A DNA stretch of 64,000 bases from Metallyticus violacea (Eukaryota; Arthropoda; Insecta; Mantodea; Metallyticidae), in the NCBI GenBank assembly GCA_030762175.1, contig CM060833.1:165232001-165296000 (forward strand), read 5' to 3'. Positions 36,791 through 47,456 of the stretch are shown here, in pieces. Both the position numbers and the translations under genes were made by a program. The notes under the pieces are model-generated. The model was not told where the DNA came from, did not search any database, and saw nothing but the letters and a program-made list of their open reading frames with translations. Every line of letters starts with the position of its first letter. The stretch's first letter is position 1.

Positions 36791-38648
36791 TTCCCTTTAC
36801 AACTGCTCTTGCTACTGTACATTGTGGTAAATTTATTGCCATCAATTTTATTCCAAGAATGTTCCTAGCTAGTAAAGTATTATAACACTGTTGTTACATG
36901 AACGAAAATTTATTTTAACAATGTTTATACGAAGAAATTTTCATGATTCATGGTTAAGTGCATTCTATTCTACTCTTCTGATTTGAACCTAAGTTATACC
37001 TTCATAGATTCCAGGCTTTATGACATTCTATTTATGGAATATCTTTTGATGTTATTAATTATAAAAACTGTATTTAAAACATATACGATACTGGACAACT
37101 TGTGTTACTTTCTATTCAATAGCATATTTGGGAGCTTTCATTTACTTTTTTATGTTTGCTTCAAACTACAAACAAGTGACCAATGACCAACTTTATATGT
37201 TGTATCTCGGAGACAAAAATCACCCTTTCTACTCCTTAAGACCCATTAAACCAACAAAGCAGTGCCACATAAAAGATGATAAATGCGTAGAAACTTAACC
37301 CATATTGCTGTCCAAGAATTTACGATTATGTTCTCTGAAAGACAACCCTCTCCCCACCGATGTCCATCTTCGTTTTAATAGCGCTTGTTCAATTCAGCGT
37401 GGCGAATTCCAGAGTTGAAGTACCGAGGGTTTTGTAATAAATACTCTCTAAAGTGGCATGCCAGATTTAGAACCCCCTTTGAAAACGGTCATGTTAGGGA
37501 CTTAATGGGCTGGAATGTTGAGGTGGTTTGTTTGCATCTCTTTTCCAATTTCACTTGTGAGATAGCTAAAAGGATGTCACACAAATATATAAAGTTGAAA
37601 CCTTCGTTTTGTGCCTACTTAATATAAAATTTATTCATTTTGCTTCTCAACCGTGAATCTAAGGATATAAAGTTTGTTAAAACTGCACTATAATAAAATT
37701 GTATTTCATTTTAATGTTCTATTGGAAGCGATCCGAAGGAACACCCCATGAGCACTGTGACCTTTAGGAAATGATATCAAATGGAGGGTGTGTTTGGATT
37801 ACTGACAGGATCAGCTAGACACCCCCCCACTCGTTCGTATTGCCGAAGAGCCGATACCATCCCTTCGCAATCTTGCGAGTCCAGGGTAATAACCCATACT
37901 CTCTAGGTCCGCGATTCCAAATACGAGCAAGTTTTTACCACTGGCTCAAAATCAGGGAAAGAAAGCGAGTGATAGACCACATGCATCACTTCAGCCTGTA
38001 ACGAGCAAACAAATCTATATCATGATGGTTTTCTGTCCTTATCATCGGCAAATGGGCTTCGGGGGTACATTTATTTCAAATCATTGAACATTCTAAGTGA
38101 TGGATAATTAAGTTGCTATCTACTGATAGCAGACAGATCAAGTTGAGTAGCGAGTTATTTGGTTGTAATTCGAGATGACTGTGAAAGATGTCACGTTCTG
38201 TCATTGCAGATGTGACTGCAGTGTGATCTGGTAATGACAGCCTTTATGTCCTACTGGCAGTGCTTCTCTCCATAAGCATTTCCTAAACAACCCTGAATTT
38301 TGGTGATTGTCTCATTTTTCGCGAAAAGAAATAGAGAAATGCTTTTTGATATAAGCACACGCCACTTAAAGACTCTCCTTTAGCGGGAGAAGATGAACCT
38401 GTGGTAAGTGATGTGCAGATTGTAAATGACACTACACATAAGATATAATTTGTTTTTAAAGATAAATTGACTGACAGTAAAATATCTTGCTTTACTTTTA
38501 GGTCGTCTATTGTAATAATTTACTAGGTTTCGTCTTTTCATTTTGCATTTAGGAAATGAAAAATGGAGATACCATTTGACAACAATCCAAAGCGGCTATG
38601 CTATCGACTATTCCTTGGGAAAGCAAGGCTCTTTCACCTTACAGTCCT
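36791..38648. other. Unassigned stretch
   Basis: AT-rich. An 80-codon frame at 37385-37627 (+) has mixed composition but no recognised family. Confidence 0.45.
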
Positions 38649-38893
38649 TCCAAACCCAAGATCGCGTTTTCAAACCCGGACAGGATCGATGGATTTTTTC
38701 GGGCGTAAAAATCCCAAATATGGCTTCCTGCGGAAGGGAAGTAAAGCTGTGAGACCCATATCGTACATTTACGGCGCGTAAAAGAACCTCAAGCCTGAAA
38801 GAAGAGGCCACTGAGCAAAATTTTCGGCCGTTTCACGCCCTGAATTTGGACGCTGATGACCTGAGACATTAAAGAGCGTTCGTAAATAAACCA
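38649..38893 (+). mobile_element. SINE-1, damaged head
   Basis: The first half of the tRNA-like region is lost; the match starts near CCAAACCCAAGATCGCG. The B box is TTTTCAAACCC, and the body and tail are intact to AAAGAGCGTTCGTAAATAAA. A 9-bp deletion lies in the 'GAATTTGGACGC' region. Confidence 0.88.
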
Positions 38894-39981
38894 AATCAAT
38901 AAAACAAACCTTACAATCCATAAACCGATTTCTGTAACCCTCAGCTGGGATGCTGATAATGAACCGCTGTCGCACGAAAAATTTATCACCGTTCAGGTCA
39001 TATACATGCCGTAGAAGGGTATTCTTCTACACGACAATGGGAAACCACATATTGCTAAAAAATACTATTCATCCTCCGTACTTTCCCCCCTTTTTTATTT
39101 ACCTTTCGCTTGAGAATTCCCAGGAAATCGATATATCAGAAATAATAATGACGTACGTAGAAATTACATTCGTTTCATGGCATCCAAAGATGGAATATCT
39201 TGCAGCAATGGCATTTACAAGTTGCTTTCAGTTAAGAAAAATGCACCTTTTGTACTGAAAGAGGCTGTTTTCCTGTTACATTTCTCTTTACAAAAATAAA
39301 CTTTTATATAACATTTATCAGATCTTACAATTATATCACATAATCTTTCAATGTTTATTCGTATATTTATTATACCTTTATGAACTACCTACAGGGAAAC
39401 AGAAGCAGGGAGCTGACGTCAATAAAAACAGAAATGCTACCGTATTCAGCGCCCTCCAAAAGTTTGATAAATTTGGCACTGAACTACGTTGAGTGGTTGT
39501 ACTAGAGTAAAGGTTTTTAAGATAGAAATATTTTGCCTCTGCGCCTTTAACAACTCTCATAAACGTGTTCTTTTTTATGACTATAAACTTCCATATACTA
39601 TCAGCTACAGAGAGGATTTCGGCTGATGAATTTTGAAGCTTCTCCCCATCTGTTGCTGTGTAAAAATACACTCATTTAACTGGCATCAGTCATAAAATGT
39701 TGAAACTTTTCGTTAAGAGAGATAGGTTGACCCCCTTTCTTTTTTGCAGAAATATTGTCCATGCCCCGAGAGGCACATAAAAATTCCCATACATTTAGTT
39801 TATTTATACAGTTCCAGGAATAACGGCGTTTAGCTCCGTACTTGTAAGACGCAGTCGTCAACTATCATCTCGTGTACTTACGTTCATGTGCAGCGAGCAT
39901 GTAGCCAAAGGGAAGTGCGGTTTGCAAGTCAAAGGTGCCCACGTAAATAAAACAACAAAACACATGCGAAATGAATGAACA
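38894..39981. other. Unassigned stretch
   Basis: Frames of about 100 codons at 38950-39258 (+) and 39378-39671 (-) are without recognised domains. Confidence 0.45.
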
Positions 39982-40243
39982 GTGTTTAACGCCCGTTTTT
40001 GCTACAGAGGCACCACAGGCGATGGACACTGGTGATACATGAAATGAAATGATTTATTGGGAAAGGATTTGTTTTTAAGGAAGGAAACGTTCCAGGCCTA
40101 AGTTTAGGGTACCTCCCCGGCATTTGCCATTTATGAGGACTAAGGAAAACCTGGAAAAAAACCTCAATCAGGTCGGAATTCGAACCCCAGACCTCCCGCT
40201 CACGAGTCCATGCCTTAACGACCTCGGCCACCCGTGGCGGTAT
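39982..40243 (-). mobile_element. SINE-2, near full length
   Basis: The minus-strand copy runs from the head GCCACGGGTGGCCGAGG to the 3' end. It lacks about 20 bp around the CCAGGACCG segment that follows the B box. Confidence 0.88.
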
Positions 40244-40847
40244 CACTTGCGAAGAATTTCAAACACAGGAGGATTAGAGTTAGATCTGGAACATAAATGA
40301 ACAAGAGGAGAAAGTAAACAATAATTAGGAGGGGTTGCCTAGAAAACGTCTTATCAAACATTGATCAGCAAACATGTACACCAGAAACATTTCTGTTATT
40401 CTATTCACATTGAATTCGATATCATTTATTTTACTATTTTTTTTATAAAGGACAACGAGTACATTAAATTTGGTTCATGAAAAGGCGAGTAACAAAGAAA
40501 ACTTCAACTCTGAAAGGGATTGATTCATTGTGGCCCTTTGTTACAGTCATAAGATTCTGGCAGTCGAGTAATTTTTTGCAATAATAATCAGACTTTTGTT
40601 TGATGGCATACAAGGGCCATACTTGCTGGAACACTCTTCATTCCAAAACAACTGATATTCAATTATACCCCACTTCATAGCATAACATGTCGGTTATGTA
40701 ACTGCTCAAAAGATAACAGACCTGGTTCTTTAATGAAAACTTAATAGGCTTACTTTAATTAATTTAAGTTTATGATGTGTAAAGGGTAATCGAGAAGTCC
40801 CTACGCCGCCATTGTGTAGACGAGAATTCACTGGGGCAACACTGGTA
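40244..40847. other. Unassigned stretch
   Basis: Nothing recognised. Confidence 0.5.
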
Positions 40848-41099
40848 CCGCCACGAATGGCCTAGGTTGTAAGGCCTGAGGTTCGAACCCCGCCAGTACC
40901 GTCCTCCCTGACTGAGGTTTTTTCCAGGTTTTTCGCAGTCCTCATAAATGACAAATGCTGGGGAGGTACACTAAACTTAGGCCTGGAAAGTTTTCTTCTT
41001 AAAAAAATAAAAATCTTTTCCCAATATTTCATTTCAACTCATGTTTTATCAGTGTCCACCGCCTTGGTGCCTCAGTAGTAAAAACTGGCGTTAAAAACT
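40848..41099 (+). mobile_element. SINE-2, head with internal deletion
   Basis: The head reads CCGCCACGAATGGCCTAGG and then jumps to GGTTCGAACCCCGCCAG, so the region between A and B boxes is shortened by about 20 bp. The body and 3' end are normal. It lies 600 bp from an oppositely oriented SINE-2. Confidence 0.88.
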
Positions 41100-41742
41100 A
41101 TTTAAAAAAACACTGACCGCTCGTCCAGCTTACAGTTATTGTGTGCACTTAACCACAAAGTCAAGCACACGTTCTAAAGTCTAAAGCTTAGCAACGGTGA
41201 GCAGATTGCATGCCTAAAAACCAGTTTCGATGGAAGGAATGTCAGGATTGTAGTAGTACGAATTTTCTCCTGATTAGTTCACACCACCCGAGTGCGGAGG
41301 AACTTGTCGATAACCCGTTAGAATGCGGTCAACGGCAGCAGGATGCCATCTAAATAATCCCTCTCTACGTATTGCAAGTTGAGAGCGAGCCTCTCAGATT
41401 TAGCAACAATATTTTAAGTTGACACAAAGATTGCACATAATGCCTTTATTTATGTACTAACTGTGCTTTTTTTAAAGGAATGATAAATTAGCTTAACTTC
41501 GATTATGCTGAATAGTGTGCAGATGGCTTTTATTATAAGATACAGCAAAAAAATAACCGGAAGTGTTTTGAGAGTTTACACCAAAATAATTAGTGTGCAC
41601 AGTACCTAAAGAGAGTGCACTGATCTTTAGTACCTTGGTGTTCCCCACTGAAAAGGGCATAGAATGTTGAGTATATCGTTGTGCTCTACTATTAATATAC
41701 CATATTTTTATTAAATGTTCCTTCTGATCTCGACATTTTCAG
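41100..41742. other. Unassigned; ends in a splice-acceptor-like tract
   Basis: The last 30 bp contain a branch-point-like TCTGATC and a pyrimidine-rich TTTTCAG ending at 41742-41743, directly before the uS8 homology. The rest is unassigned. Confidence 0.4.
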
Positions 41743-42103
41743 CATGGGGAGCATAAATCCAGTTACAAGGAGAGAAGAGGCAATTCATTTTGAGAACTTC
41801 ATCAAGTTCTGGCAGTAACAATGAAATTTAGTTCTATAGGACAATTTGAAATAGTTGATGACCATCATTCTGGAAAAAATTATTGTAAACCTGGCAGGCA
41901 AATTAAACGGATATATGCAGTGATCTCTCCAAGGTTTGATGTTCCCATAAACGGCATAGAGAAGTGGACAAATAACCTTTTGCTATCGCGCCAGTTTGAT
42001 TATGTAGTGCTGACAACAAGTGGTGGCATAATGGATCATGAAGAGGCCAGGAGGAAATCTTTTGGGTTTCTTCTTTTAATGTAAAGATGTGGTCTTCAAT
42101 AAA
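41743..42103 (+). pseudogene. RPS15A: Ribosomal protein uS8 (RPS15A) pseudogene
   Basis: uS8/RPS15A is a component of the small ribosomal subunit, normally about 130 residues. This copy lacks the first ~8 codons. It starts with sequence matching 'ALRSIN' and 'EKRG'. Stop codons and small frame changes occur at about 41791 and in the following 30 bp. It then continues as a readable frame from 41821: GQFEIVDDHHSGK, VISPRFDVPI, EKWTNNLLLSRQFDY and VVLTTSGGIMDHEEARRK. The normal 'HLGGKILGFFF' ending is shortened to SFGFLLLM before the stop at 42082-42084. 'NLTGRLNKCG' is replaced by an altered stretch. A polyadenylation signal AATAAA lies at 42098-42103. It cannot make functional uS8. No intron interrupts about 110 codons, yet the homology starts right after an acceptor-like TTTTCAG. 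Confidence 0.9.
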
Positions 42104-42123
42104 ATCTTTGTTATAATGATGAT

Positions 42124-42360
42124 TTTGGTTATTTTGTGGACGCTCTTTAACATCTCAGGTCATCAGCGTCCCATTCAATTCAGGGCGTGAAACGACCGAC
42201 AAATTTTGCTCAGAGGCCTCTTCTTTCAGGCTTGAGGTTCTTTATCGTGCCGTAAATAATCGACATGGGACCCGTTTTACTTCCCTTCCGAAGGAACTTA
42301 TGAATTTTACGCCTGAAAAAAATCCATAGGTCATGGCCGTGATCGAACCCGTAATCTTGC
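42124..42360 (-). mobile_element. SINE-1, inserted at the 3' end of the uS8 pseudogene
   Basis: A minus-strand copy with tail first (complement of AGCGTCCA..AATAA) and body. It is truncated in the head just past the B-box region (complement of GATTACGGGTTCGATC). It starts about 20 bp beyond the uS8 polyadenylation signal, hiding any poly(A) of that copy. Confidence 0.88.
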
Positions 42361-42614
42361 ATAAAATTTTAAAATATTAAATATGTCATCTCCTCAGTAG
42401 AACCAGAATATAAAGAAAAAGGCATCGCAGTAACGACAGATTCCAAGAATATAAAAATAAAAAATTAACCTCAGAAATTCTTGTGGTTCTACATATTTGA
42501 AATTTAAATGCAGTGGATTAAAGTGAAAGTTATGTTATGCGTGTATTAACGGATATATATAACTAATGCGATTGACAGTACATCAACTAGAGAGTAGTTG
42601 TAACGGCATTTCCA
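42361..42614. other. Unassigned spacer
   Basis: Short AT-rich spacer between two SINEs; nothing recognised. Confidence 0.5.
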
Positions 42615-42886
42615 CCGCCACGGGTGGCCGAGGTTGTTAAGGCGCGGACTCGTGAACAGGAGGTCTGGGGTTCGAATCCCACCAGGACCGTCCTTCCTGA
42701 CTCAGGTTTTGTTCAGGTTCTCCTCAGTCCTCATAAATGGAAAATGTCGGGGAGGCACCCTAACCTTAGCCCTGGAACGTTTCATTCCTTAAAAAGAAAT
42801 GCTTTCCCAATATATCATTCCGTCTCGTGTATCAACAGGGTTCACCGCCTATGGTGCCTCAGTAGTAAAAACGTGCGTTAAAAAAC
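42615..42886 (+). mobile_element. SINE-2, full length
   Basis: A well-kept head (GGTGGCCGAGGTTGTTAAGG), the B box GGGTTCGAATCCC, CCAGGACCG, the body and the 3' end GTAGTAAAAACGTGCGTTAA. Coding frames over it are SINE-derived. Confidence 0.92.
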
Positions 42887-43885
42887 AAACAAATAAAAAG
42901 GCATTTTCACATATCAAAAGATCTATCAGAAAAACTTTTATTACTAAACCGAAGGTTTTAGTGGAGTTATTACTCAAGCTCTATCAAAAAGGAGTTTTAA
43001 ATACGATTACAATATTTCAGCTCAGAAATGAAAGCTGGAATGGAATTACCATAGGACTGTTTCAGCTAGATTTTGGAAGCTTTGAATTTTACGAAATAAA
43101 AGTCGGCATTTATTTTACAATCTGGAAAAAGTACAATAATCTCGATTTTATTAAATGCTATAGCTTTTCTACTTTATGTCAGGGAATTTAGGTCAAGTGC
43201 CCCGTTTAACTTTCATATTTGCGCCCCTTTCTCCTACACGTGCTAGTTTCCCTTCAGCAAGGAAGTCATCATTTGCTTCATCTCAGCAACCAGCATTTTA
43301 CTTCCCGCCTAGCCCGCGAGGATATTGCACTATCCGCTCTCGCCACTTCTGCAAACCTTACTTCCAAATATTTATGAGCATAATATACGAATATTCATCC
43401 AAGTTTTCCCTAGTGTAACCAACCAGGAATATTTGAAGATCTACAAATCGAATACTTTTATTTATTTTGTTAGCGTAATGTTGGAACACTTTTGGATTTC
43501 CGGAATGTACTGTAGTTTCGGGATGATTAAACGTAATTATGGAATGAAATGTTGTTATACATAGATTGTCAAACAGTTATAATTAATATTACTCATTTTT
43601 TCTACTCCTTCTATCAGGTCTTACAGTTAAGAACATTAAGAATAAAAAATTTCCCCCACAAATACTTAAAAACATGAAGAAAAAAAAGCGGACGAATAAT
43701 AATAATACAGTTTAAGAAAATATCAAATTTCTATTAAAAACTATTTTATTGTATTTTATGTATAACATTTCTAAGAATTGGTTAGCATTATTTTAATTGA
43801 AACACAAACTTCTTTCCAACAAATTTAAACAAGTTATTCAATCGGAAGAGTATTTTATTTGGTGCCACTTTATTCCTTTTTAATT
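42887..43885. other. Unassigned stretch
   Basis: The long frame at 42799-43191 begins inside the SINE and continues into AT-rich DNA; it is not a gene. Nothing else seen. Confidence 0.5.
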
Positions 43886-44156
43886 AGTGTTTAACGCCAG
43901 TGTTTGCTACAGAGGCACCACAGACGGTGGGCACTGATGATACATGCAATAAATGGGTATTTTGGGATAGGATTTTTTTTAAAGGAAGGAAGCACTCCAG
44001 GCCTAAGTTTAGGGTACCTTCCCAGCATTTGCCATTTATAAGGACTGAGGAAAACCTGGAAAAACCTCAATCAAGGAGGACGGTCCGGGTAGGATTTGAA
44101 CCTCAGACCTTCCGCTTACGAGTCCGCGCCTTAACGACCTGGGTCACCCGTGGCGG
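43886..44156 (-). mobile_element. SINE-2, full length
   Basis: A minus-strand copy from the 3' end (AGTGTTTAACGCC) to the head (complement of CCGCCACGGGTGACCCAGG). The 95-codon frame on the plus strand is a shadow. Confidence 0.9.
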
Positions 44157-44229
44157 TTCACTTTATCGTAGTCACAGGAGATGTTAGTACAGAACCATAC
44201 ATTAATATTTTCTATAGACACTCCTCTGA
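44157..44229. other. Short spacer
   Basis: Nothing recognised. Confidence 0.5.
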
Positions 44230-44660
44230 CTTGTATTCACACGTCTGTTAGGGGGGTGGGGCGGCTTCGGTCGTTGCTCTTCAGATGCTCAGGTGCGGAC
44301 TCTGAGTACCCGTGGTACTCCTGACATTACTGACGACCGGATGGATTGGACTCGGTGTGGCAGTGGTCCCGTAACTCACGGGTAAATGAGCGGCGGCGGC
44401 GTGTCCCAAGGGAGTGCCTATGGCGTGTACCTTGGGGGCAGGTTTTCCTGAATCACTGTTGTCGTGGGGTGGGTGGTGGCTACCTTAATGCTGGGGTGAC
44501 TCATCTCTTAAATTGAGTAGGTCTATGCTAGACGTGATCTATCCATCAGTGAGAAACTGGTAACTAAGTTTACTTAGCGAGATCGTCTACGGCCGAAAGG
44601 AGGGTCGGTTTAGACTCTTGGTACTGTCCTAATGTAAAAAACCACTGAGGGCCATGGATC
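44230..44660 (+). other. GC-rich segment, possibly the 5' UTR of a LINE
   Basis: About 430 bp of strikingly G+C-rich sequence in AT-rich surroundings. It contains GGCGGCGGCG, ACCCGTGGTACTCCTGAC and GGGTAAATGAGCGGCGG. It has no long open frame and is not rRNA. Abrupt compositional borders suggest an insertion. It is reminiscent of structured GC-rich leaders seen at the 5' ends of arthropod non-LTR retrotransposons, but no LINE coding follows. Function is unassigned. Confidence 0.35.
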
Positions 44661-44999
44661 TCTATGTCTCGGGGAAGGATTCCCATGCAACATTGTATTC
44701 ACAAGTCTGTTTGTACACTTTAGTACAATCAAAAAGAAACCGAACTTGTGTAATAACGTTTATTTCAGAGAAAATGGAACCTTTTACACAACAGACCTTC
44801 AAAGTAAGCTTTTGGGGCGGTGACATTCTTCTGCCAACGTCTCTACTTCTCGAAGCAATCTTGTAGCCCATTTTTGGTCGTTTCCCGCGGACGGAAATTT
44901 TAACCCAAAAATCTCCTAACCCATTTCTCTAATTTTGCTCAACCGTTATATCCAATTTTTCCGTTGATATTTCAGGCATATTCTCACAATGTCAGTGTC
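44661..44999. other. Unassigned stretch
   Basis: Nothing recognised. Open frames on both strands at 44654-44871 are mutual shadows. Confidence 0.45.
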
Positions 45000-45900
45000 C
45001 AATAGCTCTTAAACCCTAAACAAATATTTCAACACTTTCTTCATCGTTAACTCTCTTACAGTTACCTTTCCTAACTCTATCAACTCCTGCATTTGCAATA
45101 TTATTGGGAACTCCCATAATTAATTTACGGAAAATTGTTAGTATAAAATAAATATTACACCATCCTCCTACTATACCCCAAATTTCTCCTCCATAAATCC
45201 ATCCTGACTCAATCAAGGCAGAATAGAGTCTTTCAAACTACTGGCATCCTATATAAACATTTTCTTATCGCTCTAATGAACATTTTCCAGGGCGATTCTT
45301 TTCTGTTTCTCCCAACCTCTTACAATCACGGGTGGCTGAGGTCGTTAAGACGCGGACTGGTGAGCGGGAGGTCTGGGGTTCGAATACCATCAGGACCGTC
45401 CTCCCTGATTGAGTATTTTCCAGTTTTCCTCAGCCCTCATAAACGCAAATGCCGGGAAAGTACTATAAACTTAGGCCTGGAACGCTTCCTTCCTTAAAAA
45501 TATAAAAAAAAAACCTTTCCCAATATTTCGTTTCATTTATCATCAGTGTCCACCGCCTGTGGTGCCTCAGTAGTAAAAACGGGCGTTAAACACCATTAAA
45601 AAAAATAAAATTCTACCAACCTTCATTACTACTTAACTTTATGCCTAGATATGAAAATTCGCTAACTACCTGAATTTCTTTATCTGCCATGGACCATTTC
45701 TCTTCCTTACACATTTTATTTCCCTTCTTAAATACCACGAATTTCGTTTTATTCTAATTCACATCAATCCCCACTCTTCACGATACCTGTCAATCTCGCC
45801 TATTGCTTACTATAAGCCAATTACTGGTATTGAACATACCACCAAAACATCTGCATAAAGTAAACCAGGAATATCTACATTATTAATTGCAGACATGAAT
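45000..45900 (-). pseudogene. Non-LTR retrotransposon RT fragment, split by SINE-2
   Basis: On the minus strand, the 45605-45900 part gives a decayed 'ADVLVV' (from the YADD active-site block) and then, across frames, 'KTKFVVFKKGNKMCKEEKWS' and 'EIQVVSEFSYLGIK'. The 45000-45280 part gives KLFYSALIESGWIYGGEIWG and 'MGVPNNIANAGVDRV'. The 'KTK.vvFkkG', 'E.kYLG' and 'YG.EiWG' blocks are the thumb and downstream region of a LINE RT. It is probably the same family as the C-termini at 16.8 and 57 kb. Roughly 60-70 codons between the parts are missing around the SINE insertion. Confidence 0.8.
45327..45596 (+). mobile_element. SINE-2 inserted in a LINE fragment
   Basis: The head CACGGGTGGCTGAGGTCGTT, B box, CATCAGGACCG, body and 3' end are present. 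It separates two parts of the RT fragment. I did not find a clear target duplication. Confidence 0.9.
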
Positions 45901-46079
45901 ACTAATAATACACAATAACACTGGTGAAAGAGGTGTTGGAATAAGCAACTATTCGAATACTAAACAAATAATCTCAGAGATTGTGTACAATGTGTTTTAA
46001 CTACATTAAACTGCTAGGTCTATTTATAGAAATTGTTCTTCACATTGCCTTATGTGACCCGAATGTTTCAAGTTTGATT
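45901..46079. other. Short unassigned spacer
   Basis: Nothing recognised. Confidence 0.5.
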
Positions 46080-46960
46080 ATTCATTTCTAAAGGGATCTA
46101 TTGTTGAAACTGATATAGCAGTAGGACTTAGCCGTCAAGTATTTAGCAAAATTGTCGATAGAGGGCCTAAAACTACAAATAAAAAGCAAGGTGTTAAAGC
46201 GTGTATATTTAGGAACATTGATAACTTTGCTTTTGACTGGCACCTGTGGAAGTTTGTAAATAACAAAAGAGAGAATTTCTAGTAATGGTAGAACTGCTGC
46301 TTGAACTGAAAAAAGTGTATAAATTTCCGTACAAAGAAACCATTTTGAGTGCAATTCTTAAAAACTCGCTCAATAAAATGTTATCATACAGTCTACTCAA
46401 ATAGTGCCGAGGAGGTATAGACATATCAGCAGTTTAAATCACCCCAGAACCTTAGGCTATCAAGTCATTTTCTTAGATGAAATCTAGAACGATACCCATG
46501 AGGTTGCTAAAAAGGAATGAGCCGATGAGATTTGTGTCTCCAGGCACCAGTTTTCCCAGAAAGCCTATTATACTTGATGGGATGAACGCAGATATCTTTG
46601 ATTGACCAACAGTTCTTTGTTGTTCAGTCCCTCACAAAATATATGTGCAACAGCTCCAGACAATACACACGACAAAAAGTTAGCATTCACTAGGTGTAAC
46701 AAAATAGGCGACACGGTACGTTTAACGCAAGCTTATAACTTGTACTTTTGAAAAACATTAAGACAGCAAGCCTACAAAAGTCTGTCATTGATAAACTTGG
46801 AAAGTCTCGTGTTCATGAAGCACTCACGTTACCCCCATGTCATTAAACCTACTTTGGGCCAGACTGCAAAAAAATCAGTTAGAAAAAGAAATGTGACCCA
46901 TTCTGATAAACTACTTGGCTTTGAGTCGTGCAAAATCCTTCATTGACGCTCTAATTTCAT
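46080..46960 (+). pseudogene. Tc1/mariner-superfamily (IS630-type) transposase relic
   Basis: Blocks occur in order across frames. An HTH-like 'ETDIAVGLSRQVFSKIVDR' lies near 46095-46155. A second domain, FRNIDNFAFDWHLWKFVNNK at about 46208-46270, is followed by 'VELLLELKKVYKFPYKETIL' and SAILKN. At about 46460-46500 comes VIFLDEI, then 'NDTHE', which resembles the first catalytic Asp block 'iiYlDEtw.d.h'. The pattern matches an arthropod transposase family with 'DDFD..viR..v..fY' and 'T..KLL..L......F.....L..iLk..GF'. Many stops; dead. The relic at 19.7 kb may be the N-terminus of the same family. Confidence 0.55.
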
Positions 46961-47456
46961 ATATGTTTAATTTCCTGAAGTCAATAGACCATGTTCCATT
47001 TGAAAAAAAAAATATGATAGAAATGCTCTTTCTATATTTGTTGGAATCTTAGTTGAGTTATTCTTTATACTTTATTTCAGTAAAAACAACACACAAACAG
47101 CACCTCTCGTTTCAGAGATTACGCGGAGATGGTTTTTGGCGATTCACCATATACAGCAGCTATTTTGGTAAATTTCTCAGGAAATAACTAACTGCAATTA
47201 CTGCACTACTATTATTTCAGTTCACAGTACATTAACAAGTTCTTGCTAATATTGCAAACTAAAACGTTCTCTGTTTATTGGAGTGCTATAAACTTCCAAG
47301 ATTTACATTAACATAATAAACTATAATAACTAAATAATTACCCGAACCTTTAAAGCTCAGCTCTACTAGGGTTACAATTATTGTAATGATGGTATCTTTC
47401 AGTAAAAGTGTTTAATAGTGTCATATACAAGCAAAATGTTTTAGGCTTGTATACAT
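46961..47456. other. Unassigned stretch
   Basis: Nothing recognised. Confidence 0.5.

Noticed and set aside
41821..42084. Functional short uS8 gene
   Set aside because: N-terminal third is out of frame, internal conserved residues and the C-terminus are changed; pseudogene.
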